DNA of 64,000 bases from CG2-30-36-16 sp964372115 (GCA_964372115.1 CAYJPN010000003.1:166462-230461), one strand, 5' to 3'; positions 35,034-45,133 are shown, numbered from the stretch's first letter. Numbers and translations: made by a program. The notes: generated by a model not told the origin, from the letters alone.

Positions 35034-36645
35034 TGTTGTTTTTCTTTAATCTGCCCGAAGACTTACCAAGACTAACTCCGGTTGCGCCGGCAAGATACTC
35101 TGCAGTTGCGGCATCCATCTCTGCAAAGATTGCTTCTTCGGTGCCGGGTATGGAATCTGATATTGCGGTAAAGCTGTTTATTGCATTTGAATACTCACTG
35201 GCGTGTATATCTATCATAGAACAAAGATGGTTGAGTGAATATGCAAGTGTTGCATCGGTTGTTTGTGCAGCTTTTGCTGCATACTCAGATTTAGTAGCTG
35301 CAAAATCAGCAAGTTCATTGTGATTAAGTTTTTCAATAGTAAACTGGCGTGCATACACTTCGTAAGGCAGTTCATCGCTGCTGTAAGTAGATGAAATGTT
35401 TTTGTAAAGAGACAACGATTCATCATAAGAACCGGCGTAAAATTTTTCTTCTGCAGCGGCAATATCTTTTTCTTTTTGTTCTTGATCAAACACTTCAAGT
35501 ATAACAAATATAGTATCAATTGTTCTGCCTACATTATCAATGATGTATGTGTAAGGATTAAATTTAACATAATCCGATGCGGTAGATAAATAAGGTTCAT
35601 ATAAAACATCAAATCCGAAACGCTGTCGCGGATCTTCACCATTCATACCCCAATAATTATGGCGTGCATAAAAATCTCTTGTGTTTCCATCCGGTGTACC
35701 GTCAATAAGCAATGATGTTGTTTCTCTGTCATCACAAATATTATTGCTGCCGTAATCGAGTAGTGGATTGGCATTATAAATTGTTATCTCTGCCCCTTCT
35801 GAATTAATAGAGTTACCATTTTCATAAACAAAGTTAAACCCGGCATCGTCAATTAAATATGTTGATTCACCTTGAGAAGCAAAACCTGGTTTTAATACCG
35901 GGTTAGAACCAGCACCAATATAAATGCCTTCATAACTGCTGCCGGTAATTTTATTATCAAAAAGTTTGGGTGATGATTGATTTAAAAATATACCGTTATA
36001 AAAATCGTTAATATTATTCTTCCTCACCATACCACCGCTGCAAGAAGAGAGATAAATCCCCGCACCATTACCGGATGTTGTGGGAGATAAAGTATTAGAT
36101 GTTATTACTGGATATGCTGTATTTTCCAGCCAGATTGGTACGCCAGCGGTTATCACGTTCTTACCAACATTTATTGCATTAAGTGATAAGTAAAAAATAC
36201 CACGACCGCAGTTAGTAAATAAGTTATTAAAAATATAGGGAGCAGCAAGAGTATTCTGTTCGAGTTTTATTCCGTAAGTACAATTCTCAAAAGTATTGTT
36301 TACAATTTCGAGGTCATCAACATCGTCATCAATTGAGATGCCTGCAAAAGCATTTTCAATTGAGCAGTCATGTATTTTTACGGCGGCATTATGTTTTACA
36401 TAAATAGTACGACCGGAGATTGGTGATACGAAATCTATTAATAATTTATTAGAGGCAGTACCGCATAATTCAGCATTACCTTCAAGGATTAGTTTGGCTT
36501 CACCATGAAATACAATTTGACTATTTGGATTTTCAGTACCTTGAATTTTAGCGCCTTGTTTTACTATTATGTCTGTATATGCATCATAGCGTGAGTTGAT
36601 AGTTAGTACAGCACCGTTTTTAATTTCAAGAGTTTCTTCAGTCAA
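34681..36645 (-). pseudogene. Copy C of the large secreted protein, part after an in-frame TGA
   Basis: 654 codons in the same frame as the gene at 36712-38721, separated from it by one TGA and 22 sense codons (LTPALKNGGWLTSNEQINSP...). It encodes the beta-helix, the TPR-like helical part and a T9SS sorting domain (NYPNPFNPVTTI to KKMLYLK), aligned along its length with copy A. The first possible start is a TTG at 36645 without ribosome binding site, so independent translation is unlikely. Either the gene is interrupted by a nonsense mutation or the TGA is a sequencing error. Confidence 0.8.
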
Positions 36646-36711
36646 TGAAGTCGGGCTGTTTATTTGTTCGTTACTCGTTAACCACCCGCCATTTTTTAGC
36701 GCCGGAGTTAA

Positions 36712-38721
36712 TCAAATAAAATGAGCGTCACCGAATTCGAGGTAGGTAGTCAAATACTTATTGTCATTAGCAAAATCAATATATGTTGATGTAGTATCTT
36801 GTAAATTCATTACCCTATAGTTGTTGTATCCGGGATTCGGGTTTTGAAATGTGTACTTCATTTCATTCACAGTGCTGTACCATCGATTTACTCCAATCGA
36901 ATAATATTTATCCTGCGGTATCGATTCGGTAAAAAATCCCAAATCTAAAAACATATTTGTAGCTTCACTGTAGTTGATTGCTTCAATTTTCTGAATAAAA
37001 GAATAGTTTACAACCGGCAATGGAGAAGTTAAATTTAAATTTACAAATTGTTCGGTTGGGGTGGTATTTTTTAAAGTTTTACCAAATAAGCCATTTAATG
37101 CCGGGGCAATATCATCTTTAATTTTATAATATCTTGAATTAGGTACTCCATTTTGATCTACTAAACCGTCGGCATACCATACATTACATGTTGTGTTTTT
37201 TAAACTGTAATATTCATAAAACCCTATCTTTTTTGCTCCAAATAGTAATGCAAGATTTGTACTGTACGACATCATTTCAACTGTCGGTGAAATTAAGAAA
37301 TCATTTTCAATACAATTTTTATTAAATAGTGTCCATTTTGTACATTGGATATCCTGCCCCCAATTCGGGTCGTTTTCACTAACATTTTTAATTTTTTCAA
37401 TTTGGAGATTAATATTTTCCTCTTGCCAATTTGGGTGTTCGCCAGGTTTATAATAGTAATGATATGGAAAAGCATTTAACCAGAGAAACATCGGGGTAGC
37501 ACGTTTCCAGAATTCTTCGGCTATATAATATTTATAGGAACCGGACTGGCAAGTGCCGTACCTGCCGTTGTAATAGGTATTTAATGAAGTGATTATTCTT
37601 TTTGTATTATTCGTTGCAGCTTGCACCATATTATCAACTACTCTGTATGGTTCATAATTATCGATAGAAGTTGGTTCGTCCGCAGAGTAAAAGATTTCGA
37701 TCGCATCCGGGTTTGTATAAGAATTTACTTCAGAAGCTATGAGAAGATCTGTTCCCATTGCCGGATTCATCAAATTTCTTCCGTCTTGATCAGACACGAC
37801 TATCTTATCAACAGATAACTGGAGTAAATTAGAACCTGCCCAATCCACAATAAACTGGACATATTGTCCTTCATAATAAATTGGTTCTTTCCATGTTGGG
37901 AAATACTCTTCTTCAGTAGGATGGAGAGTTGGGATTCCACCTTCCTGCCAGTCATACCCACTAATGATTAAATGATTCCAATCATAGTTAGTAAAATGTT
38001 TAATTTTTATTTCGCGCCAAAATGTACTTGCCGGATTTTCACTGATAAACATTGTATCATTGGTTACATCAAAGGATACACCATGCGAAACTACTTTAAT
38101 AGAACATACGACAGTTTCTTGATACTCAGGTTCAAATAAATTTATATTGGGATCAGTAGAATTTATTTTCAATATAAAATCTGCATCATAAATTATGGGG
38201 CGTTCATCGTTATATCTTTCATGCCCGGTTTGTCTATATCCGGGCCCTTTTATTAGATTCCCTGCCTCTGCATTAAGCATAGTCTTTATACCTTTTAATG
38301 TATTATCTTCAAAATAAAATTCAGAGATGGAGGAATTGCGCTCGAGTGTGACGTTGCCTTTATCCGGGGCAGTTCCTTCGGCTTCCCACTCAGTATAGTG
38401 TGCATTCGTATATTGATATATATAGTTATTAGGTTCCCAAGTATGGTACGGCATAACCTTTAAGCCATTTTGAACAAACCGTTCGATCATATAGTCCTCA
38501 ACATTCGAATGCTGGATGATATCCACGCCCAGATTTTTCATCTTAATAACCTCATTCTGCGGAATATCGGGAGGACCTTCAGTGAATAAAATCATGGGTA
38601 TTCCATCCTTTTGCGTAAGGACTTGAGAATGACTTTCCTTTGAGAAGAAAAAACAAAAGAAAAGCAGCAGCAAAACAAATTTAATGTTTGTGCCGGTATT
38701 AGAAACAGTAAGTTTTTTCAT
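36712..38721 (-). CDS. Copy C of the large secreted protein, N-terminal part ending at TGA
   Basis: 669 residues: a signal peptide (MKKLTVSNTG..., ending SHSQ) and the N-terminal barrel-like domain, with IPMILFTEGPPD at the start and SADEPTSIDNYEPYRVVDN (DEP) in the middle. Start ATG 38721 has GAGG 6 bases upstream; ATG 38733 overlaps that signal and is unlikely. It ends at TGA 36714-36712 in GDAHFI-stop; copy A has GDAAFYS there, with Ser at the stop position. If made, the product would be secreted without a sorting domain. It follows its beta-helix partner by 49 bases. Confidence 0.75.
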   Translation of the reverse strand: MKKLTVSNTGTNIKFVLLLLFFCFFFSKESHSQVLTQKDGIPMILFTEGPPDIPQNEVIKMKNLGVDIIQHSNVEDYMIERFVQNGLKVMPYHTWEPNNYIYQYTNAHYTEWEAEGTAPDKGNVTLERNSSISEFYFEDNTLKGIKTMLNAEAGNLIKGPGYRQTGHERYNDERPIIYDADFILKINSTDPNINLFEPEYQETVVCSIKVVSHGVSFDVTNDTMFISENPASTFWREIKIKHFTNYDWNHLIISGYDWQEGGIPTLHPTEEEYFPTWKEPIYYEGQYVQFIVDWAGSNLLQLSVDKIVVSDQDGRNLMNPAMGTDLLIASEVNSYTNPDAIEIFYSADEPTSIDNYEPYRVVDNMVQAATNNTKRIITSLNTYYNGRYGTCQSGSYKYYIAEEFWKRATPMFLWLNAFPYHYYYKPGEHPNWQEENINLQIEKIKNVSENDPNWGQDIQCTKWTLFNKNCIENDFLISPTVEMMSYSTNLALLFGAKKIGFYEYYSLKNTTCNVWYADGLVDQNGVPNSRYYKIKDDIAPALNGLFGKTLKNTTPTEQFVNLNLTSPLPVVNYSFIQKIEAINYSEATNMFLDLGFFTESIPQDKYYSIGVNRWYSTVNEMKYTFQNPNPGYNNYRVMNLQDTTSTYIDFANDNKYLTTYLEFGDAHFI

Positions 38722-38770
38722 ATAGAACCTCATTAGTTTGATTTATATTATTTTTTAGTTTATGGTCCCA

Positions 38771-40558
38771 TCATTTAATTAATACCATTTTTTTTATGTC
38801 GGAATAGGATGGGATGCCTCCTTCTTTGATTACTTCAATTCTATAAAGATAAATTCCGCTTGTAAGTTTACTTTTACCAAAACTATCGGCATCAAATCTA
38901 ATTTCATTATAGCCGGCGTTCTTGTATTCATTTAATACATAACCAACCAATTCACCGGTAATATCGAACAAAGCAATTTTTACATAACCGGCATCTTTTA
39001 ATATAAACGGAATTATCGTTGATGAGTTAAACGGGTTGGGATAATTTTGATATAAATGATAATCCTGCACAAGTGAAATAGTCTTATCATCAACCGATGT
39101 TATAATTACTCCGAGTTCTTCACTTGCTAAAGATTCATTGCCCTGGCTGTCAACAGCAGAAACCCGGAAATATAATGTATGAACATTATTCGGTACATGT
39201 TGAGAAAAAGAATTTGTATTTATTATGGCAATAAGATTAGAAGAATCCGGCAAAAAAGAATGAACTGTATCGCTGTAAATTTTATAGTGACTAAAATCTT
39301 TCTCTGTATTTATTTTCCATGTTACATTAAGAATACTATCTGGAAATATATTAGCTGTTAATCCGGAAGGCTGGCGTGGTGCAAGATCTAAATAATCATA
39401 TTTTTCTCCGCCGGGTCCGCCATACGCACCTATATCACTCCGTGTTCCGTCGACATCAAGAATATCCGGGTCACCGGCATCAATAGCCGGAGAATATTTC
39501 TGAAGATGAAAATCATAATTCTCCGTTAGCGGAATACTGTCGTTTACAAACATCGGATCTGCAATTATACTATGCGGTCCCAATTGAGCATTATACATTG
39601 TGTTGTTTGTATTATTCCAGAACAGATTATAATCTGTGTCAGCGGTATAGTTACTTATAAGCAATCCCGATTCATTATCAGCGATTATATTATTTTTTAT
39701 TTTTGTTTTTCTGCCGTCAACTACCCAGATACCTTCACCGCCCTGATTTTCATCTCTTAAAACATTATTTAGAATGTTCACACTATCACTGTGATTCACA
39801 ATATCAATATCTCTATATGTAGAACCGATAATAAGATTGTTTTGTATATCAATACTCTGTAACCAATGATTTGCATCTATACCGATATCTTTACTCTCAA
39901 TTACTTTTATATTGATTAAATTATTTTTAATTATATTATGCCCACCCCAATCAATTTTTATTATTTCATTATCAAGATTACGATACATAATATTTTTTTC
40001 GATTCTAGGAAAAGCAGTATCAATAGAACTTGATACAAATGAAAAAACGAAATATCCTTTAGCATTTCTCATTATGTTATTTGTTATTTCTGAAGATCGA
40101 TTTGCAATTTGTATTACTTGTTCAGTATTCTCTAAACGACAGTTTTGAATTTTAACCTCAAAAAAGTACGCCCTTATTAGTACGGTTGAATTCAGATTTT
40201 TACCAAGAATGAAAAAATTATTTATTGTGCAATCTGCTTTTACATCTATAGTAATAAAATCTGTATTAATACCATTTAAATTTCTGCCATCAATAATACA
40301 GCTATCCATACTGCTGCCAAGCAGTGCTATACGTTTTGTTATGGCTAGGGTTTCTTTGTATGTTCCATTAGCCACAATAACGGTGTCCCCGTCATTACAA
40401 ATGTTAATTGCTTTTTGTATGCTGTCGCTCGCCGTTGCCCACGAGGTAAACGGCGGGGTGGCGGTGCCGGTTTTGCTTACAAAGCGCGTGGCGGCTTCGC
40501 AATTAAAAATTAAAAATGAAAAATTAAAAATTAATAGAAGGAGTAGTTTTGTTTTCAT
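38771..40558 (-). CDS. Secreted beta-helix protein with FN3 and T9SS signal (copy 1)
   Basis: A 595-residue member of the cassette family: the same signal peptide, a right-handed beta-helix (about 25-370, ending SPAIDAGDPDILDVDGTRSD), an FN3-like domain and a T9SS sorting domain starting NYPNPFNSSTIIPF. Its N-terminal block differs from copies 2 and 3 at a handful of positions (PPFTS, QKAIN, VIVANGTY), so it is outside the most recent homogenisation. It is the first gene of the whole array; its leader 40559-40680 matches the others but the sequence beyond diverges. Confidence 0.85.
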   Translation of the reverse strand: MKTKLLLLLIFNFSFLIFNCEAATRFVSKTGTATPPFTSWATASDSIQKAINICNDGDTVIVANGTYKETLAITKRIALLGSSMDSCIIDGRNLNGINTDFITIDVKADCTINNFFILGKNLNSTVLIRAYFFEVKIQNCRLENTEQVIQIANRSSEITNNIMRNAKGYFVFSFVSSSIDTAFPRIEKNIMYRNLDNEIIKIDWGGHNIIKNNLINIKVIESKDIGIDANHWLQSIDIQNNLIIGSTYRDIDIVNHSDSVNILNNVLRDENQGGEGIWVVDGRKTKIKNNIIADNESGLLISNYTADTDYNLFWNNTNNTMYNAQLGPHSIIADPMFVNDSIPLTENYDFHLQKYSPAIDAGDPDILDVDGTRSDIGAYGGPGGEKYDYLDLAPRQPSGLTANIFPDSILNVTWKINTEKDFSHYKIYSDTVHSFLPDSSNLIAIINTNSFSQHVPNNVHTLYFRVSAVDSQGNESLASEELGVIITSVDDKTISLVQDYHLYQNYPNPFNSSTIIPFILKDAGYVKIALFDITGELVGYVLNEYKNAGYNEIRFDADSFGKSKLTSGIYLYRIEVIKEGGIPSYSDIKKMVLIK

Positions 40559-40763
40559 GGGGTTGCTCGTTTTGTCATTGCTCGTTTTTTGTGGTTAGCG
40601 GATTAATAAAAAATCCGTAATAAGTTAGAGCCGGTTTATAAAAAAAAGTTTTCATTTAGCCCGCGCCTTGTTTTTGTTTGGCTAAAATTTAAGGGATATT
40701 TTCGTAAATGTAAATGGAAGTAAAAAACTTCAGCTACAAAAACTTTAACACTCTTTGAAATTC
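40559..40763. other. Cassette leader, copy 1, next to hydF
   Basis: The first ~115 bases repeat the cassette leader (two ACGAGCAA words on the minus strand, CGGATT/AATCCG inverted repeat). The rest is unique AT-rich sequence behind the hydF stop. I see no hairpin terminator for hydF here, so read-through from the maturation genes into the T9SS array is possible. Confidence 0.6.
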
Positions 40764-42014
40764 TTAATTACCGGCTCCGGTTTTTGGTGCAGTAGATTTA
40801 TTCTTTTTCCACTCCTGAACCGCTTCGGGAAAAGGGAACAGCGCGCGGGGAATTGCCCCGTGCATATAAGAGATAATAACACCGTAATTTACTATCGGCA
40901 CGTCCAAAAGTTTTGCTTCTTTTATGCGCATTTGCATGGAGTGGCGCGTAAGCATACAACCGCCGCAGTGTACAATAAGTTTGTAATCTGCAAGGTTCTC
41001 CGGAAAGTCCTCGCCGCTTCTTATTTCAAACTGCAAATTCTTTTTTGTGTGCAGACGCATCCATCGCGGTATTTTTACTTTGCCAATATCATCTTCCTGA
41101 GCATGATGACTGCATGCCTCTGCAATTAAAACTTTATCGCCGTCTTCCAGCTCATCAACAGTTTTTATAGCTTTTACAAATGTCGCGAGGTCGCCTTTGT
41201 AACGCGCCATTAAAATAGAAAAAGTAGTTAACCGTACCGATTCTGGCACATCGGCGGCAACGCGCATAATTGCCTGGCTGTCGGTTACCACAAGATCGGG
41301 TGGATTTTTTAAGTTATTTAGCGCCGAGCGGAGTTCTTTATCTTTTGTAACAATTACAATTGTGTCTTCATCGAGCGCCTCGCGTATTGTTTGCACCTGG
41401 GGCAATATTAGCCTTCCTTTAGGCGCGCCGAGGTCAATCGGTACAACAAGCACAACAACGTCACCCTGACTTACAAGGTCGCCAATCAGCGGCGGATCAA
41501 TAGTTTTTGGTAAAAGACGCGTAACCCGGCTTTTCAGCATATCGATGCCGACATTCTCTTTTACAGAAATCTCGAAATGTACAGCCTTGTTCATTTTTAT
41601 TTCATCTACAAGGCTTAGATTTATTCCATGCTCAATTTTATTAACGGCAACAAGAAACGGAACATTAAGTTTACGCAAAAACGCAAACAGATCTTTTTCA
41701 TCTTTACTAAGTCTCTCACGCGCATCCAGCACAACAATTGCAAAATCGGCGGCAGAGATAGCTTTTACTGTTTTGTTTATTCTTTTTTCGCCGAGTTCGC
41801 CAACATCGTCAATACCGGCAGTGTCGACAAGAACAACGGGACCGTATGGTAGAAGTTCCATCGCTTTTTTTACCGGGTCGGTTGTGGTGCCCGATATTTC
41901 GCTTACAATAGATAATTCCTGTCCGAGAAACGCATTAACCAGCGATGATTTGCCAACATTCCTTTTCCCGATAAAAACAATATGCTTACGTTCCGAATTA
42001 GCCGTTTTACTCAC
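40764..42014 (-). CDS. hydF: [FeFe] hydrogenase maturation GTPase HydF
   Basis: A 416-residue scaffold GTPase on which the diiron subcluster is assembled before transfer to HydA. G-domain: GKRNVGKSS (P-loop, about 16-24), SGTTTDPV (switch), DTAGIDD, NKIEHG. The C-terminal Fe-S region carries CSHH and HCGGC, the CxH plus HCxxC ligands of the HydF [4Fe-4S] cluster. I choose GTG 42014 (VSKTANSERK) as the start: GGGGG lies just upstream and the codon overlaps the aspA stop by 8 bases (GTGAGTAA), typical of coupling. A TTG at 42038 would overlap aspA more and has no signal. Confidence 0.95.
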   Translation of the reverse strand: MSKTANSERKHIVFIGKRNVGKSSLVNAFLGQELSIVSEISGTTTDPVKKAMELLPYGPVVLVDTAGIDDVGELGEKRINKTVKAISAADFAIVVLDARERLSKDEKDLFAFLRKLNVPFLVAVNKIEHGINLSLVDEIKMNKAVHFEISVKENVGIDMLKSRVTRLLPKTIDPPLIGDLVSQGDVVVLVVPIDLGAPKGRLILPQVQTIREALDEDTIVIVTKDKELRSALNNLKNPPDLVVTDSQAIMRVAADVPESVRLTTFSILMARYKGDLATFVKAIKTVDELEDGDKVLIAEACSHHAQEDDIGKVKIPRWMRLHTKKNLQFEIRSGEDFPENLADYKLIVHCGGCMLTRHSMQMRIKEAKLLDVPIVNYGVIISYMHGAIPRALFPFPEAVQEWKKNKSTAPKTGAGN

Positions 42015-43416
42015 TTTGTGCCCCCAGATCTTTCGCAATCAGATTATATAATTCTTCATCAGACAATAATTCTTTTTCTTTTAACACATCGATAAAGTAT
42101 TTGTTACTTTGTTCCGCTTCTTTTACGATTTCTGAAATTTTATCGTAACCGAATTTATTTATTAGCGATGCTGCAGGTGCGGAGGATTTCATTAAATGTT
42201 CGCTGCATTTTTCCCGGTTTGCCTTTATTCCGTTTATACACTTTTCGCTTAAGTTAAATAAAACATCTCTCAACATCTCAATCGATTTTAAAAATAAATG
42301 TCCCATCACAGGCACAAACGGGTTAAGCTCAAGGCTTCCCATAGAAACAAAATTTGTAATTACAACATCGTAGCCCTTTATAAGCTCGCAAACCTGTATC
42401 GCATTTTCCAAAATTACAGGGTTTACTTTTCCAGGCATTATTGACGAGCCAGCCTGCATTGCCGGGAGTTTTATTTCAGCAAGTCCTCCTTGCGGACCGC
42501 CTGACATCAACCGAAGGTCGTTGCAAATTTTTATAACAGAGGCGGCGCCGGATTTTATTAGTCCATGAACTTCTATAAAAACATCGTAATTTTGTGTAGC
42601 GTCAATCAAATCTTCTGCTTTGGCAATTGGGAGCCCGGTAATTTTTTTTAACTCGGATGAAACGTTAAGTACATATTCACTTTGGGCATTTACGGAAGTT
42701 CCAACTGCAGTACCGCCCAGGTTTACAGAACGCAGTCTTTCTTCACCGTTATAAAGCCGCCAGCGGTCGCGTGCAATTGCCTGCGCGTAAGCGCCGAACT
42801 CACTGCCAAGTGTTACGGGAACCGCGTCCTGCATTTGTGTCCGCCCCAATTTTAGCACACTGCTAAACTCTGTCTCTTTGATCTGTAATGAACGCTGCAG
42901 AACCGCAAATGCTTCAGCTAATTCTCGCAGCAAAAAAATGGAAGCGACTTTTAATGCTGTTGGGTAAGTATCATTTGTCGATTGGGATAAATTAACATCA
43001 TCAATAGGATTGATTACATCATACCTGCCCGGTTTGTGTGCATGTAAAATTAGCGCAGTGTTTGCAATTACTTCGTTTATATTCATGTTGAGCGAAGTAC
43101 CCGCCCCGCCCTGATAAGGATCGACAATAATTTTGTCATAAATTGAAAATGATTCCTTATTTATTGTTTTGTCAGTCTCCTCAACAAGACGGTGTATTGC
43201 TTCGCTAATTACAGAGTACTTCCACTCGGGCAGCAATCCGCATTTAAAATTAGTTTCCACCGCTGCGCCTTTTACAAAAAAGTAAGCACGTATTAAGTGG
43301 GAGTTAATCCGTTCGTATGTAACCGGGAAATTATCAAGCGCTCTTACAGAATGTATACCGTAAAGAGCATCCGCAGGAACATTCAATTTCCCAAGCGAAT
43401 CAATTTCTTCGCGCAT
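42007..43416 (-). CDS. aspA: Aspartate ammonia-lyase
   Basis: A 469-residue fumarase/aspartase superfamily enzyme converting aspartate to fumarate and ammonia. Signature GSSIMPGKVNPV near 320, SQSTNDTYPT near 140, GGTAVGTS near 235. Aspartase is separated from fumarase by overall pattern only, so fumarase is a weaker alternative. It starts at ATG 43416, opposite hydG, and is translationally coupled to hydF. I recall aspartase genes beside hydE/F/G in other anaerobes; a link through ammonia or fumarate supply is inference. Confidence 0.88.
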   Translation of the reverse strand: MREEIDSLGKLNVPADALYGIHSVRALDNFPVTYERINSHLIRAYFFVKGAAVETNFKCGLLPEWKYSVISEAIHRLVEETDKTINKESFSIYDKIIVDPYQGGAGTSLNMNINEVIANTALILHAHKPGRYDVINPIDDVNLSQSTNDTYPTALKVASIFLLRELAEAFAVLQRSLQIKETEFSSVLKLGRTQMQDAVPVTLGSEFGAYAQAIARDRWRLYNGEERLRSVNLGGTAVGTSVNAQSEYVLNVSSELKKITGLPIAKAEDLIDATQNYDVFIEVHGLIKSGAASVIKICNDLRLMSGGPQGGLAEIKLPAMQAGSSIMPGKVNPVILENAIQVCELIKGYDVVITNFVSMGSLELNPFVPVMGHLFLKSIEMLRDVLFNLSEKCINGIKANREKCSEHLMKSSAPAASLINKFGYDKISEIVKEAEQSNKYFIDVLKEKELLSDEELYNLIAKDLGAQSE

Positions 43417-43718
43417 AACATCATTTCAATTTTATAACAAATTTTCAAAAAGTGTTCCACCTGTTAAAGACCATTGCTTTTTTGTTCGATTAACCTATTT
43501 TATCAAATTTTAGAACTTTTTGATTTTTATCTAAAAGGTAATATTTACGCGAACCTTCCATTTCCAACAAAATATTTTCTCTTTTTTAAGAATATTCTTG
43601 GCGATGACCTAATTATTTAATAAAATCAATCGTTATTAATGGTATATTTGTTGCCGAATTAAACCGGTTATTTAAATATGGAATACTAACCGTTTATTTA
43701 TTTATTCAAGGCGTGATT
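43417..43718. promoter_or_regulatory. Divergent promoter region between aspA-hydF and hydG-hydE
   Basis: About 300 AT-rich bases between two divergent maturation units. A TATATTTG word at 43643-43650 fits the Bacteroidota-type -7 box (TAnnTTTG) 69 bases before hydG, but no good -33 TTG is at the usual distance. No conserved palindrome seen. Confidence 0.4.
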
Positions 43719-45098
43719 ATGGAATTTATTAATGAAGAATATATAAACTCTTTGATAGAAGATGACTCACTGCAAAATGAAGAGATGCAGCGGGATATTA
43801 TAAAAAAGGCATCGGAAGCAAAGGGAATTACATTAAAAGAAAGCGCGGCGTTGCTAAATATTAGTTCACCCGAACTACTTGATGAACTTTTTCATACCGC
43901 TAAACAGGTGAAAGAAAAAATATACGGCAACCGTTTGGTTTTATTTGCCCCATTGTATATCACAAATTTGTGTGTTAATAATTGTCTTTACTGTGCGTTC
44001 AGAAAAGATAACCATCTTATAAGAAGACGAACACTAACATTAAAAGAAATTGAAGAGGAAACACGTTACCTTGTCCAAACCGGACAAAAAAGAATTTTAC
44101 TTGTTGCCGGCGAACATCCTAAAAAATCAAGTCTCGAATTTGTCGGACAGGCGATTGAAAGAATTTACTCCGTAAACATCAACGGTGGAAATATACGCCG
44201 TCTGAATGTAAATACCGCACCTTTAACAGTTGAAGATTTTAAAACATTAAAAAGTTTTGGCATCGGCACCTTCCAATGTTTTCAGGAAACATATAATTAT
44301 CAAACGTATGCTGAGATGCATCCGTCCGGTCCGAAAAGCGATTATGCATTCCGTCTTTACGCAATGGACAGAGCATTGCAGGCAGGTATTGATGACGTCG
44401 GCATCGGGGCGTTATTCGGATTAACAGATTACCGTTTTGAAACGTTGGCGCTGCTGATGCATGCACACAATCTCGATACCCGTTACGGTGTTGGTCCGCA
44501 TACAATTTCAATTCCGCGTTTAGAACCTGCTTTAAACGCGCCTGCGGCTATAAACCCTCCGCATGTTGTTGATGATTTTGCTTTTAAAAAGCTTGTTGCT
44601 ATTATACGGTTATCGGTTCCTTATACCGGTATGATTTTATCAACACGCGAAAGAGCCGAATTAAGAAGGGAAGTTTTTGAACTTGGCATTTCGCAGATAA
44701 GCGCCGGCAGCCGCACATCCCCGGGAAGTTACGGTCACCCGGAAGAACACGAACTGGAACAATTCCAGCTTGGCGATCATCGTTCGTTAGATGAGATAGT
44801 GAAAGATATTACAAGCCTCGGTTATTTGCCGAGTTTTTGCACGGCTTGTTATCGTTCAAACCGTACAGGTGACCGTTTTATGGAACTTGCTAAAACCGGC
44901 GACATCGGAAAAATATGTGTCCCGAACGCAATTTCAACATTTAATGAATATCTTAATGATTATGCCTCTGATGAGACAAAAGCTGTTGCTGAGAAATTCT
45001 TGAAAGATGAAACCAATAAACTTAAAGGCGCTACAAAAACAAAAACAGAAAAAATGCTCGAGCGTGTAAACAGCGGCGAGCGGGATGTATTTTTTTAA
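43719..45098 (+). CDS. hydG: [FeFe] hydrogenase maturation radical SAM enzyme HydG
   Basis: A 459-residue radical SAM tyrosine lyase that makes the CO and CN ligands of the H-cluster. The radical SAM motif is CVNNCLYC (C-x3-C-x2-C, about 88-95). The C-terminal motif CTACYRSNRTGDRFM holds the Cys ligands of the auxiliary cluster that binds the dangler iron, which separates HydG from ThiH. I use ATG 43719, with AAGG about 8 bases upstream; a GTG at 43713 is too close to that signal. Followed by hydE after 35 bases. Confidence 0.95.
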   Translation: MEFINEEYINSLIEDDSLQNEEMQRDIIKKASEAKGITLKESAALLNISSPELLDELFHTAKQVKEKIYGNRLVLFAPLYITNLCVNNCLYCAFRKDNHLIRRRTLTLKEIEEETRYLVQTGQKRILLVAGEHPKKSSLEFVGQAIERIYSVNINGGNIRRLNVNTAPLTVEDFKTLKSFGIGTFQCFQETYNYQTYAEMHPSGPKSDYAFRLYAMDRALQAGIDDVGIGALFGLTDYRFETLALLMHAHNLDTRYGVGPHTISIPRLEPALNAPAAINPPHVVDDFAFKKLVAIIRLSVPYTGMILSTRERAELRREVFELGISQISAGSRTSPGSYGHPEEHELEQFQLGDHRSLDEIVKDITSLGYLPSFCTACYRSNRTGDRFMELAKTGDIGKICVPNAISTFNEYLNDYASDETKAVAEKFLKDETNKLKGATKTKTEKMLERVNSGERDVFF

Positions 45099-45133
45099 TT
45101 GAAAACTAAATGTGCTTTCAAAGGTAATTGTAT

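Noticed and set aside
41545..42051. 168-codon plus-strand frame opposite hydF
   Set aside because: Antisense shadow; Ser/Thr-rich translation typical of the reverse of a GTPase domain.
43719..45098. HydG as ThiH (thiamine synthesis)
   Set aside because: It has the C-terminal CTAC cluster motif of HydG and lies beside hydE and hydF.
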